Shown piece after piece: positions 25,858-33,295 of a stretch of DNA of 49,489 nucleotides; position 1 is the stretch's first letter, and the number at the start of each line of letters is the position of its first letter. The position numbers were made by a program, and so were the translations under genes. The DNA is taken from contig JAGBES010000017.1 in the NCBI GenBank assembly GCA_017936845.1, positions 1-49,489 on the forward strand, in the 5' to 3' direction. The DNA is from Bacilli bacterium. GTDB lineage: Bacteria > Bacillota_I > Bacilli_A > RF39 > UBA660. The notes beneath the pieces were generated by a model. The model saw nothing but the letters and a program-made list of their open reading frames with translations, made no database searches and was not told the DNA's origin.

Positions 25858-26538
25858 TTATATGAGATTGTTTTCAAAAAAACTAAAATAACTATTTTTA
25901 CTTATTATTACATGATCATCTATTTTTATACCTAAAAGCATTCCTATGTTTATTAAATTATTTGTTAATTCTATATCATTTTTACTCGGTTTTAAATTTC
26001 CTGTAGGATGATTATGAATACATATAATTGAATTAGCTCCTACTAAATATGCTTCTTTAAATATTTCTCTTGGGTGAACTGTACTATAATTTAGTGTTCC
26101 AAGAAATAGCATTTTATTTTTTATCACTTTTTTACTATTATCTAAATATAAACAGTAAAAATATTCTTGATCTTTATCACCTATAATTTCTTTAAAATAA
26201 TTAAATACTTGCTCAGAATTTGTTATTTTTACATTATTTAAAGTATCTATTTTTTTATTTATTCTTCTTCCTAATTCTATAGCAGCAATTAAAGTAGCTG
26301 CTTTTGTTTTACCTATTCCTTTTATTTTTATTATTTTTTCTATATTTAACTGTTTTAAATCATGTATATCTTTTATTTCTTTTAGTATTTCTTGAGATAA
26401 TTCTTTTACGCTTTTTTCTTTAGTCCCCGTTTTTAATAATATCGAAATAACTTCTTCATTACTTAAAGCTGTTACACCATTATTTAAAAGTCTTTCTATC
26501 GGTCTATCTAACAATGGCAAATCTTTAATTTTTGTCAT
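25858..26538 (-). CDS. radC: RadC (JAMM/MPN+ domain protein)
   Basis: A 226-residue protein with an N-terminal helix-hairpin-helix region (IKGIGKTKAATLIAA, about 69-83) and a C-terminal JAMM metallo-domain with HNHPTGNLKPSKND, so all zinc residues are kept. Despite the name, a role in repair is not established for the family. It precedes mreC as in Bacillus, where it is radC-mreB-mreC-mreD. It overlaps the SPOR gene by 14 bases. Confidence 0.93.
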   Translation of the reverse strand: MTKIKDLPLLDRPIERLLNNGVTALSNEEVISILLKTGTKEKSVKELSQEILKEIKDIHDLKQLNIEKIIKIKGIGKTKAATLIAAIELGRRINKKIDTLNNVKITNSEQVFNYFKEIIGDKDQEYFYCLYLDNSKKVIKNKMLFLGTLNYSTVHPREIFKEAYLVGANSIICIHNHPTGNLKPSKNDIELTNNLINIGMLLGIKIDDHVIISKNSYFSFFENNLI

Positions 26539-26986
26539 CTATTACCAACTCCTCATATTTGCCTAATACTTGATTTTCTATAGATTTTATTATTTTATTA
26601 TCAGTCGTTTCTTGTAATAATGTTTCATATTGATCTAATATAGTAAGAAATGAAATATTTGAAACAAACATTTCTCTTACATATATATCATATCCTTCTT
26701 GTTTAAAATAATCCTTTAATTTTTCTAAATTTTTTTCATTTTTTACTATACCTACATATGAATAATACATGTTGTTCTCTTTTCTATATATATAATATGA
26801 TGATTTACTCATTGCTTCTTTCATTGAACTTTCACTTGAAAAAACCCCAGCTTGCAAAAAATATAAATTTTCTCCTGTTAGTGAAACAGTATCTACTTTT
26901 TGACTATACTGTTTAAACATAAAATTTCCCATAAAAAAACCAATTAATATACATAATACTACTGGAAACATATTTTTTAATTTCAT
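26525..26986 (-). CDS. SPOR-like membrane protein in spoIIB position
   Basis: A 153-residue protein with one N-terminal membrane helix (FPVVLCILIGFFMGNFMF) and an external region starting YFLQAGVFSSESSMKEAM, which matches the start of SPOR domains that bind denuded septal glycan. In Bacillus SpoIIB, a SPOR protein of engulfment, is encoded just before maf-radC, so position supports a SpoIIB-like role. The protein is much shorter than SpoIIB (about 330). ATG 26986 with GGTGATAAGT upstream is used rather than GTG 26995. Confidence 0.68.
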   Translation of the reverse strand: MKLKNMFPVVLCILIGFFMGNFMFKQYSQKVDTVSLTGENLYFLQAGVFSSESSMKEAMSKSSYYIYRKENNMYYSYVGIVKNEKNLEKLKDYFKQEGYDIYVREMFVSNISFLTILDQYETLLQETTDNKIIKSIENQVLGKYEELVIDDKN

Positions 26987-27038
26987 ACTTATCACCAGTT
27001 TTATTATATTTAATTAATTGGTCATATTTTGTCGAATT

Positions 27039-28466
27039 TTAATATGATTTAGCAAAATATACATCTACTTTAGATGGTTTGCCACAACATATACATTTAT
27101 CTTTTGTATTTTCATTTGTTATACAACGTGAAGTTGCTCCTATATCTTCTTTTATTTTCATTTCACATTCTAATTCTTTACACCATGGTACTTTTACAAA
27201 TCCACCTTTTGTATTAAGAATTTCTTTTAATTCACTATAATTATTTGTTTCAAAAATATTTTGATTTAAATGTTCTAATGCTTTATTATACATTTCTTCT
27301 TGTATTTGGTCTAATAAATTTGTAACTACTTCTTCTATTTTGCTATCTAAACTTATAATCTGTTTTGTATAATCATTTCTTTTGGCTATTATTATTTGAT
27401 TATTTTCTAAATCTTTTGGTCCAAATTCGATACGAAGTGGAATTCCCCTTACTTCTGCTTCATTAAATTTAAATCCAGGTGTTTTATCCGTAAAATCTAT
27501 TTCTGATCTTACATTATTTTTCTTTAACAACTCATTAATTTCATTAGCTTTTTTCATTACTTCTTCATTTTCCATTTTTATTGGAATAATTTCTACTTGT
27601 ATTGGTGCCATGCGTGGTGGTAATACAAGTCCATTATCATCTCCATGAACCATTATAATAGCTCCTATTAGTCTTGTTGAAGCTCCCCATGATGTTTGAT
27701 ATACATATTTTTCTTTATTATCTTTATCTAAAAATTTCATATCAAATGCTTTTGCAAATCCTTGACCAAAATAATGACTTGTTCCTGATTGCAATACTTT
27801 ACCATCATGCATTAATGCTTCTATTGTATATGTTTCTTCTGCTCCTGCAAATTTTTCTTTATCTGTTTTTAATCCTGTTACCATTGGAAGTGCCATTAAT
27901 TCTTTACAAGTATCTTTATATATATTTAACATTTTAATAGTTTCTTCTCTTGCTTCTTCTTCAGTAGCATGAACTGTATGTCCTTCTTGCCACAAGAACT
28001 CTGAACCTCTAAGAAATGGTCTTGTTGTTTTTTCCCACCTAACTACACTACACCATTGATTATATAATTTTGGTAAATCGCGATATGATTTTACTATTTT
28101 AGCATAATGTTCACAGAATAATGTTTCACTAGTTGGTCTAATAATTAAATTTTCCTCTAAATCATCTAACCCACCTTTTGTTACTATTGCACACTCTGGG
28201 GCAAACCCCTTTACATGATCTGCTTCTTTTTTTAATAGAGTTTCTGGTATTAACATTGGCATATATACATTTTGATGATTTGTTTCTTTAAATCTTTTAT
28301 CTAGTTCTTTTTGAATCATTTCCCATAATGCATATCCATAAGGTCTATAAATAATAAATCCTTTTACACTAGAATAATCCATTAATTCTGCTTTTTTACA
28401 TACATCTGTATACCATTTAGCAAAATCTACATCACGACTAGTTATTGCATCATTTTTATTTTTCAT
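27039..28466 (-). CDS. proS: Prolyl-tRNA synthetase, archaeal/eukaryotic type
   Basis: A class II synthetase of 475 residues that charges tRNA-Pro. Motif 2 (FLRGSEFLWQEGHT) and motif 3 are present. There is no editing insertion between motifs 2 and 3, and the C-terminal zinc-like domain (CKELECE ... CICCGKPSKVDVYFAKSY) is complete, which defines the archaeal/eukaryotic form. This form also occurs in mycoplasmas and some Firmicutes. ATG 28466 follows AAGAAGAGATG. The leader is short and has no T-box. Confidence 0.95.
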   Translation of the reverse strand: MKNKNDAITSRDVDFAKWYTDVCKKAELMDYSSVKGFIIYRPYGYALWEMIQKELDKRFKETNHQNVYMPMLIPETLLKKEADHVKGFAPECAIVTKGGLDDLEENLIIRPTSETLFCEHYAKIVKSYRDLPKLYNQWCSVVRWEKTTRPFLRGSEFLWQEGHTVHATEEEAREETIKMLNIYKDTCKELMALPMVTGLKTDKEKFAGAEETYTIEALMHDGKVLQSGTSHYFGQGFAKAFDMKFLDKDNKEKYVYQTSWGASTRLIGAIIMVHGDDNGLVLPPRMAPIQVEIIPIKMENEEVMKKANEINELLKKNNVRSEIDFTDKTPGFKFNEAEVRGIPLRIEFGPKDLENNQIIIAKRNDYTKQIISLDSKIEEVVTNLLDQIQEEMYNKALEHLNQNIFETNNYSELKEILNTKGGFVKVPWCKELECEMKIKEDIGATSRCITNENTKDKCICCGKPSKVDVYFAKSY

Positions 28467-28488
28467 AACATCTCTTCTTTCTTAATTA

Positions 28489-28517
28489 ATTATACATTAT
28501 ATATTTATTTTTAACAA
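28489..28517 (-). promoter_or_regulatory. proS promoter
   Basis: Minus strand: TTGTTA (28512-28517), 17-base spacer, TATAAT (28489-28494). It starts at the end of the upstream gene's terminator. Confidence 0.6.
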
Positions 28518-28518
28518 G

Positions 28519-28544
28519 AAAAAAAACTACCAATGCAGTTTTTT
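28519..28544 (-). terminator. Terminator of the unknown 226-residue gene
   Basis: Stem AAAAAACT/AGTTTTTT (28521-28528 with 28537-28544) with T8 on the minus strand, overlapping the stop codon. Confidence 0.65.
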
Positions 28545-29207
28545 ATAGTATGATTTTTTATCTTCAGAAAGATCATATTGAATATAACTAATAACATCTT
28601 CCAATTCTTCCATAACAAATCTATTTTTTATATTTTTAGAAAAATAATTAGGTAACCAATAAACATATTTACTTCCACCAAGTTCTATATATTTGTTAAC
28701 AAATTCTTTTAATCTTGGATTATTAAGTGAACCATCATATGAAGCATATGTCATTGGTATAGAAATATCAAAATTAAATGCTTTAGCAAAAACTAATCCA
28801 TACTCAGATCCTTTATTCGCTCCACCTATTTTTATTATTTCAAGTAATGATGTATATAATACTTCTCTTCTAAATTCATCATTATTATTAAATAATTCAA
28901 TTTCTTCTTTTGTAGAAACAGTTTCTAATATTTTTATAAGCTTGTTCATATCAAATATGTCTAATATGAATTTTTTATTTTCACTAGCTATTTCTAATAA
29001 ATCATTTTCATTAGAATATGAATTTGTGTACATATCAAATTTTATAATATGATTTTCAGCTATTTCATCAATCATATTTTTTAATGTTATTTTATCTTCT
29101 ATTTTATCTTCCATTTTCTTTTTTTTCTTAAAATATGTCTTTATTATTTTTCTAATTTGTTTTTCTATTTTTTCATCTAAATCATATGTATTTGTAAAAA
29201 TAGACAT
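28527..29207 (-). CDS. Unknown 226-residue protein
   Basis: Not recognised. A soluble, charged, mostly helical protein without signal peptide. A lysine-rich N-terminal third is followed by a more ordered C-terminal part (IIKIGGANKGSEYGLVFAKAFNFD, then YASYDGSLNNPRLKEFVNKYIELGGSKYVYWL). The GGANKGSEYG stretch looks like a conserved loop. The start is ATG 29207 with GAGGTGATAT upstream, and it is a single-gene unit between proS and tRNA-Arg. No function is proposed. Confidence 0.6.
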   Translation of the reverse strand: MSIFTNTYDLDEKIEKQIRKIIKTYFKKKKKMEDKIEDKITLKNMIDEIAENHIIKFDMYTNSYSNENDLLEIASENKKFILDIFDMNKLIKILETVSTKEEIELFNNNDEFRREVLYTSLLEIIKIGGANKGSEYGLVFAKAFNFDISIPMTYASYDGSLNNPRLKEFVNKYIELGGSKYVYWLPNYFSKNIKNRFVMEELEDVISYIQYDLSEDKKSYYKKLHW

Positions 29208-29278
29208 GATATCACCTCATTTGTATCACAATATTATACTCATTTTTTTTTGAAAGTCAAATTATCATTTTGAAATTA

Positions 29279-29301
29279 AAAACCGTTGAAATTCAACGGT
29301 T
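29279..29301 (-). terminator. tRNA-Arg terminator
   Basis: Perfect 10-bp stem AACCGTTGAA/TTCAACGGTT (29281-29290 with 29292-29301) followed by TTT on the minus strand, 10 bases after the tRNA. Confidence 0.75.
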
Positions 29302-29311
29302 AATTAACGAA

Positions 29312-29388
<77 letters not shown>

Positions 29389-29411
29389 ATGTGTTTTTTT
29401 AGAACACATTA

Positions 29412-29440
29412 ATTATACAACAAAAATTATTTTTATTCAA
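29412..29440 (-). promoter_or_regulatory. tRNA-Arg promoter
   Basis: Minus strand: TTGAAT (29435-29440), 17-base spacer, TATAAT (29412-29417). The -35 lies inside the 3' end of gerM. A small hairpin (ATGTGTT/AACACAT) lies between promoter and tRNA. Confidence 0.7.
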
Positions 29441-30377
29441 TACTTTTTATAACAGTTTTACAAATTTCTTTTTCATTATAATTAAACACTACTTTATCTA
29501 TATCTAAATTATCTTTTGCTGATAAACTTATTGAATTTTTTACTTCATCTAATATTTTTCTTTCATCTTGATTATTAAATATATATTCATTAAATGTTAA
29601 AAACAATGTATTATCTTTTATCTTTGTATCTAAAAGTAGTGTATTACTATTTAAATAACTCATTAAATTATTATTAGAATTTGAAAGTTCATCTATAACT
29701 ATTTCCATTTTATTTCTATTATCGTTTAAATATTTAGTAACAGGTACATAATAAATTTCATCATTATAATTATTTAGATAATATATTGTTACTTTTGTTA
29801 CATCTTTATAGTCTTTTAAATTATACTCTTTATTTATTCCATAACTTCTATCCAATGTACTTGGTAAATTTATTTTAGATTTAGGTAGTTTTGTTAATAT
29901 ATTTCCATCTACATAAATAATTACTTTTTTTACTTCTTCTATACTTGTTAAAGTATAAATAATTGCTTCTATTACTTTTTCTTCTTCATCTTCTTTTACA
30001 TCTAATAAATAATTATTAAAGTTTACTTTTATTAAATTATTTTTATATTCTAAACTTAATATTTCTGTATTACTAGGTATTACTCCCTTAAAACCACTAG
30101 GAATTTTATTTTCTTCACTCGAATCTTTAATTAAAATATTTAGTAATTCTTTTGCTTTTAATTCTATATCTTCATTATCTATTAAGACACTAGTACGTGC
30201 TAAAAAATTATTTCTATCTAAAAGATATATATTTTCTTTTTTTATTTCATTATCTATATATACTAATTCTTGTTTAATTTCATTTGTTTCTTTATTTGAC
30301 ATTAAGCACATTAAAAATATAGAAAAAAGTAATGCCGAAGAAATAATTATCTTTTTTAGTATTTGCTTTTTTACCAT
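29433..30377 (-). CDS. gerM: GerM-like protein, two GerM domains
   Basis: GerM is a mother-cell protein of Bacillus sporulation and germination. The 314-residue product has an N-terminal membrane helix (about 11-26; no lipobox, unlike Bacillus GerM) and two GerM domains. The first is about 75-165 (ELLNILIKDSSEENKIPSGF, then LEYKNNLIKVNFNNYLLD). The second is about 190-310 (VTIYYLNNYNDEIYYVPVTK, then TLFLTFNEYIFN). ATG 30377 follows GGTGATAAA. It lies downstream of gerE; in Bacillus gerM and gerE are also near each other. Confidence 0.82.
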   Translation of the reverse strand: MVKKQILKKIIISSALLFSIFLMCLMSNKETNEIKQELVYIDNEIKKENIYLLDRNNFLARTSVLIDNEDIELKAKELLNILIKDSSEENKIPSGFKGVIPSNTEILSLEYKNNLIKVNFNNYLLDVKEDEEEKVIEAIIYTLTSIEEVKKVIIYVDGNILTKLPKSKINLPSTLDRSYGINKEYNLKDYKDVTKVTIYYLNNYNDEIYYVPVTKYLNDNRNKMEIVIDELSNSNNNLMSYLNSNTLLLDTKIKDNTLFLTFNEYIFNNQDERKILDEVKNSISLSAKDNLDIDKVVFNYNEKEICKTVIKSIE

Positions 30378-30379
30378 TT

Positions 30380-30418
30380 TATCACCTGATTAATATTATG
30401 AAAATAAACCGTAAATAA
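30380..30418 (-). promoter_or_regulatory. Possible sigma-E-like promoter of gerM
   Basis: Minus strand: CATAATAT as -10, with GTATTAT 14 bases upstream as a poor -35. gerM is sigma-E-dependent in Bacillus and here it follows a terminator, so it needs a promoter. Weak match. Confidence 0.3.
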
Positions 30419-30426
30419 TACGGTTT
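30402..30426 (-). terminator. gerE terminator
   Basis: Stem AAACCGTA/TACGGTTT (30406-30413 with 30419-30426) with ATTTT on the minus strand, at the gerE stop. Confidence 0.65.
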
Positions 30427-30628
30427 ATAATGAAATTTCTCCCAATTTTAAAAGCTCTACTACAGCACTAGCTCTTCCTTTAACTCCTAATTTTTGCATA
30501 GCATTTGATATATGATTTCTTACCGTTTTTTCACTTATGTTTAATTTGTTAGCTATTTCTATTGTTGTTTTATTTTTTATAAGTAATTCAAAGACTTCTT
30601 TTTCTCTTTTAGTTAATATATTCTTCAT
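30425..30628 (-). CDS. gerE: GerE, late sporulation transcription regulator
   Basis: GerE is a stand-alone LuxR-type DNA-binding domain that tunes the last, sigma-K-driven wave of mother-cell genes, including coat genes. The 67-residue product is almost entirely the GerE helix-turn-helix: LTKREKEVFELL, then ISEKTVRNHISNAMQKLGVKG and AVVELLKLGE, which from memory is very close to Bacillus GerE. ATG 30628 is chosen for its strong GTGAGGGGAG site; the in-frame ATG at 30670 has none and lies at the expected transcript start. A sigma-K-like promoter is upstream. Confidence 0.92.
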   Translation of the reverse strand: MKNILTKREKEVFELLIKNKTTIEIANKLNISEKTVRNHISNAMQKLGVKGRASAVVELLKLGEISL

Positions 30629-30672
30629 ACTCCCCTCACTTTCTAAGTTGGGTGGTTTATATTTACTCATAT

Positions 30673-30699
30673 TATTTTATGATGAAATTATAATTTAGT
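30673..30699 (-). promoter_or_regulatory. Sigma-K-like promoter of gerE
   Basis: Minus strand: -10 CATAAAATA (30673-30681) fits CATANNNTA, with AC (30698-30699) exactly 16 bases upstream as the minimal sigma-K -35. gerE is transcribed by sigma-K in Bacillus. Confidence 0.65.
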
Positions 30700-30733
30700 G
30701 AGGACTAAAAGAAAAAAATCTATTTTTGATAGA

Positions 30734-31243
30734 TTATTTTTTAAATTCTATAGTAACAATTACCTTTTTTTCAAAATTATCTTGAACTGTACGCATTATT
30801 TTATTAGCAAGTTCTGTATCATGTTTATCACTATCAATTGTAACTTTAACACTAGAATTTGTTATTTTTACAAATGATTTTAATTTATGAGTTTCTTCTA
30901 TCTTCTTTTCTATTTCTAATTCTTTTGCCTTATTTTCATTTAAATTTTTCATTTTTTCAAAGGCTTTATTTTTTTCTTCTGTTGTTGAGTTTTTATTATT
31001 CAATGTTGATTTTAATGAATCTATTTCTTTTTCTAGATTTTCATCTGATGTTACACGAAGTGCAGTTAAAACTTCACTTTCTTCTATTGTTACAGAAGTT
31101 TTTTCAGATTCTTCATTTGTATCTTTTAAATAGCTAGAATTATTTGTAAGTAATAATTCACTTGGCATTGTTATGTAATAAACACTTAATACTAAAATTA
31201 AACTAAATAAAGTTAAAAACCATAAATTTTTTTTATTGACCAT
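30734..31243 (-). CDS. spoIIIAH: SpoIIIAH, channel protein of the mother cell-forespore junction
   Basis: In Bacillus SpoIIIAH sits in the mother-cell membrane around the forespore and pairs with forespore SpoIIQ. The 169-residue product begins MVNKKNLWFLTLFSLILVLSVYYITMP, split here as a short basic end plus the membrane helix LWFLTLFSLILVLSVYYI. A long charged coiled coil follows (about 50-125). It ends in the ring-building YscJ/FliF-like domain (SSVKVTIDSDKHDTELANKI). The other seven spoIIIA genes, which normally precede it, are not next to it: serS is directly upstream and gerE downstream. Confidence 0.87.
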   Translation of the reverse strand: MVNKKNLWFLTLFSLILVLSVYYITMPSELLLTNNSSYLKDTNEESEKTSVTIEESEVLTALRVTSDENLEKEIDSLKSTLNNKNSTTEEKNKAFEKMKNLNENKAKELEIEKKIEETHKLKSFVKITNSSVKVTIDSDKHDTELANKIMRTVQDNFEKKVIVTIEFKK

Positions 31244-31269
31244 TATTATCCCTCCTAGTACTATCTATT

Positions 31270-31299
31270 TAAAGATATGTTGTTACTTTTTTTTTATGC
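31270..31299 (-). promoter_or_regulatory. Possible sigma-E-like promoter of spoIIIAH
   Basis: Minus strand: CATATCTT (-10) with GCATA about 15 bases upstream. The match is loose. A promoter is expected here because the gene stands apart from any spoIIIA operon. Confidence 0.3.
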
Positions 31300-31317
31300 A
31301 AAAAAAAATATAGAAAT

Positions 31318-32601
31318 CTATACTTTTTTTATTACTGCTTTTCCACCCATATATGGTCTTAAAGCTTCTGGTATTCTTATACTACCATCTTCATTATAAT
31401 TATTTTCTATAAAAGCAATTAATCCTCTTGGAGTTGCTAATACAGTATTATTTAAAGTATTAGCATAATAGTTTCCTTTTTCCCCTTTAACTCTAATTCC
31501 AAGTCTTCTTGCTTGTGCATCTCCTAATGTTGAACAAGAACCAACTTCAAAATATGTCTTTTGTCTTGGACTCCATGCTTCTACATCGCATGATTTAACT
31601 TTAAGATCTGCTAAATCTCCACTACAACATTCAAGTGTTCTAACTGGAATATCTAGACTTCTAAAGAATTCTACTGTATATTTCCACATTTTATTATACC
31701 AATCCATTGCTTCTTCTTCTTTACATAAGACAACCATTTCTTGTTTTTCAAATTGATGAACACGATATAAACCTCTTTCTTCTATTCCATGAGCACCAAC
31801 TTCTTTTCTAAAACAAGGTGAATATGATGTCATAGTTATTGGAAGATTTTCTTCTTTTATTATTTGATTTTGGAATTTACCTATTGTTGAATGTTCAGAA
31901 GTACCAATTAGATATAAATCTTCATTTTCTATTTTATACATCATAGCATCCATTTCTTCAAAACTCATAACACCTGTTACCACATCACTTCTAATCATAA
32001 AAGGTGGAATACAATATGTAAATCCTTTATCTATCATAAAATCTCTAGCATATGAAAGCATTGCTGAATGAAGTCTTGCTATATCTCCCATTAAATAATA
32101 AAAACCATTTCCGCTTGTTCTTCCTGCACTAATTTTATCTAAACCATTTAAATTTTCTATAATATCTGCATGATATGGAATTTCATAATTTGGAACAATT
32201 GGTTCTCCAAATTTTTCTATTTCTACATTAAAAGTATCATCTTTACCTATTGGTACTGAAGAATCTATTATATTTGGAATAAACATCATTTTTTCTTTTA
32301 TTTCTCTAGCTAATTCTTCTTCTTTTTTAGTTAAATTTTCTAAGTCATTTCCATATTTTGAAATTTCTTCTTTTATTTTTTCTGCTTCTTCTTTTTTTCC
32401 TTCACGCATTAATAAACCAATTTCACTACTTTTTTGATTTTTTAAATTTCTTAAATTATCTCCTTCTTGCTTTATTTTTCTAAATTCTATATCTAAAGTT
32501 TCTATTTCATCTACTAAGTGTAATTTTTTATCTTGGAATTTCTTCTTTATATTTTCTTTTACTAATTCTTTATTTTCTCTTATTAATCTTATATCTATCA
32601 T
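31318..32601 (-). CDS. serS: Seryl-tRNA synthetase
   Basis: A class II synthetase of 427 residues that charges tRNA-Ser. An N-terminal antiparallel coiled coil (about 1-105) grips the long variable arm. The catalytic part has GTSEHS, the motif 2 loop FRKEVGAHGIEERGLYRVHQF (residues FRKE to HQF) and motif 3 ending NNTVLATPRGLIAFIENN. Its ATG overlaps the stop of the HD protein gene by 4 bases. The whole unit is preceded by a T-box whose specifier reads a Ser codon, so expression should rise when charged tRNA-Ser falls. Confidence 0.97.
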   Translation of the reverse strand: MIDIRLIRENKELVKENIKKKFQDKKLHLVDEIETLDIEFRKIKQEGDNLRNLKNQKSSEIGLLMREGKKEEAEKIKEEISKYGNDLENLTKKEEELAREIKEKMMFIPNIIDSSVPIGKDDTFNVEIEKFGEPIVPNYEIPYHADIIENLNGLDKISAGRTSGNGFYYLMGDIARLHSAMLSYARDFMIDKGFTYCIPPFMIRSDVVTGVMSFEEMDAMMYKIENEDLYLIGTSEHSTIGKFQNQIIKEENLPITMTSYSPCFRKEVGAHGIEERGLYRVHQFEKQEMVVLCKEEEAMDWYNKMWKYTVEFFRSLDIPVRTLECCSGDLADLKVKSCDVEAWSPRQKTYFEVGSCSTLGDAQARRLGIRVKGEKGNYYANTLNNTVLATPRGLIAFIENNYNEDGSIRIPEALRPYMGGKAVIKKV

Positions 32602-33050
32602 CTTTCCATCTCCTTTAATTTATTTAATAATTTATAATATTGATTATTATACTTTTTTGTTAACCTTTTTTGTGTTTCTTTATCTAACTTAGATAATCTA
32701 TTAAAATCCATATTATTCATCATATCTATTTGCTTTACTTTAATAGCAAGTAGGTTATTACTTGATATTATATTTTCTATATACTCATCATATGTTAAAT
32801 TTTTATCTTTTGTAAGTAATTTTACTGCATCTACTATTTTTTTAGAATATCCTAACGAATATAAATGCCTTTCTGTTATAAAAGTATCTTCTATTACATC
32901 ATGTAAAAGTCCAACTATTTTTAATTCATATGTATCCACATTATTAGCAACAAACAATAAATGATTAATATATTTTTCTCCTGCTTTATCAAATTTTTCA
33001 TCAAACAATCTTTCTACTAATTTTAGTGTTCTATTATATAATTCTTCCAT
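32598..33050 (-). CDS. HD-domain protein, RelA/SpoT hydrolase-like
   Basis: A 150-residue, single-domain protein. It resembles the ppGpp-hydrolase half of RelA/SpoT, as in small alarmone hydrolases: an N-terminal helix with His (YINHLLFVA), the HD motif GLLHDVIEDT (about 48-57), and the later metal/substrate segment VKQIDMMNNMD. No synthetase domain is present. Activity on ppGpp or another nucleotide is inferred. It is the first gene after the serine T-box, coupled to serS by a 4-base overlap. Confidence 0.8.
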   Translation of the reverse strand: MEELYNRTLKLVERLFDEKFDKAGEKYINHLLFVANNVDTYELKIVGLLHDVIEDTFITERHLYSLGYSKKIVDAVKLLTKDKNLTYDEYIENIISSNNLLAIKVKQIDMMNNMDFNRLSKLDKETQKRLTKKYNNQYYKLLNKLKEMER

Positions 33051-33062
33051 TTATCCTCCTTT

Positions 33063-33259
33063 AAGAAAAAAAAGACCTAAATATAGGAGTGATTTAATCA
33101 CGGTGCCATCCTAATTTGGTCTTATTTTTGATAACGGTATTACCCGAAAATGTTTTCATTTCACTCAAGAGTAGATTCATAAAATTTTATTATTAGTTTC
33201 CATCAACCACTAACTTTCTATAAATAAATTTTTTATTACTATTCTCTATCAACGTTTTA
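33063..33259 (-). promoter_or_regulatory. T-box leader, serine-specific
   Basis: On the minus strand the leader has the T-box AGGATGGCACCGTG (33099-33112). It is followed by a terminator in which AAGACC...TAGGA pairs with TCCTA...GGTCTT and ends in T9. Upstream, stem I carries GAA-TCT-A, giving specifier TCT (33173-33175), a serine codon. Uncharged tRNA-Ser would stabilise the antiterminator and let transcription reach the HD gene and serS. Confidence 0.88.
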
Positions 33260-33266
33260 CATGTCA

Positions 33267-33295
33267 ATTTTATCATTTTTATATTATTTAGTCAA
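33267..33295 (-). promoter_or_regulatory. Promoter of the T-box-HD-serS operon
   Basis: Minus strand: TTGACT (33290-33295), 17-base spacer, TAAAAT (33267-33272). The -35 overlaps the 3' end of the gene upstream. Confidence 0.7.
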
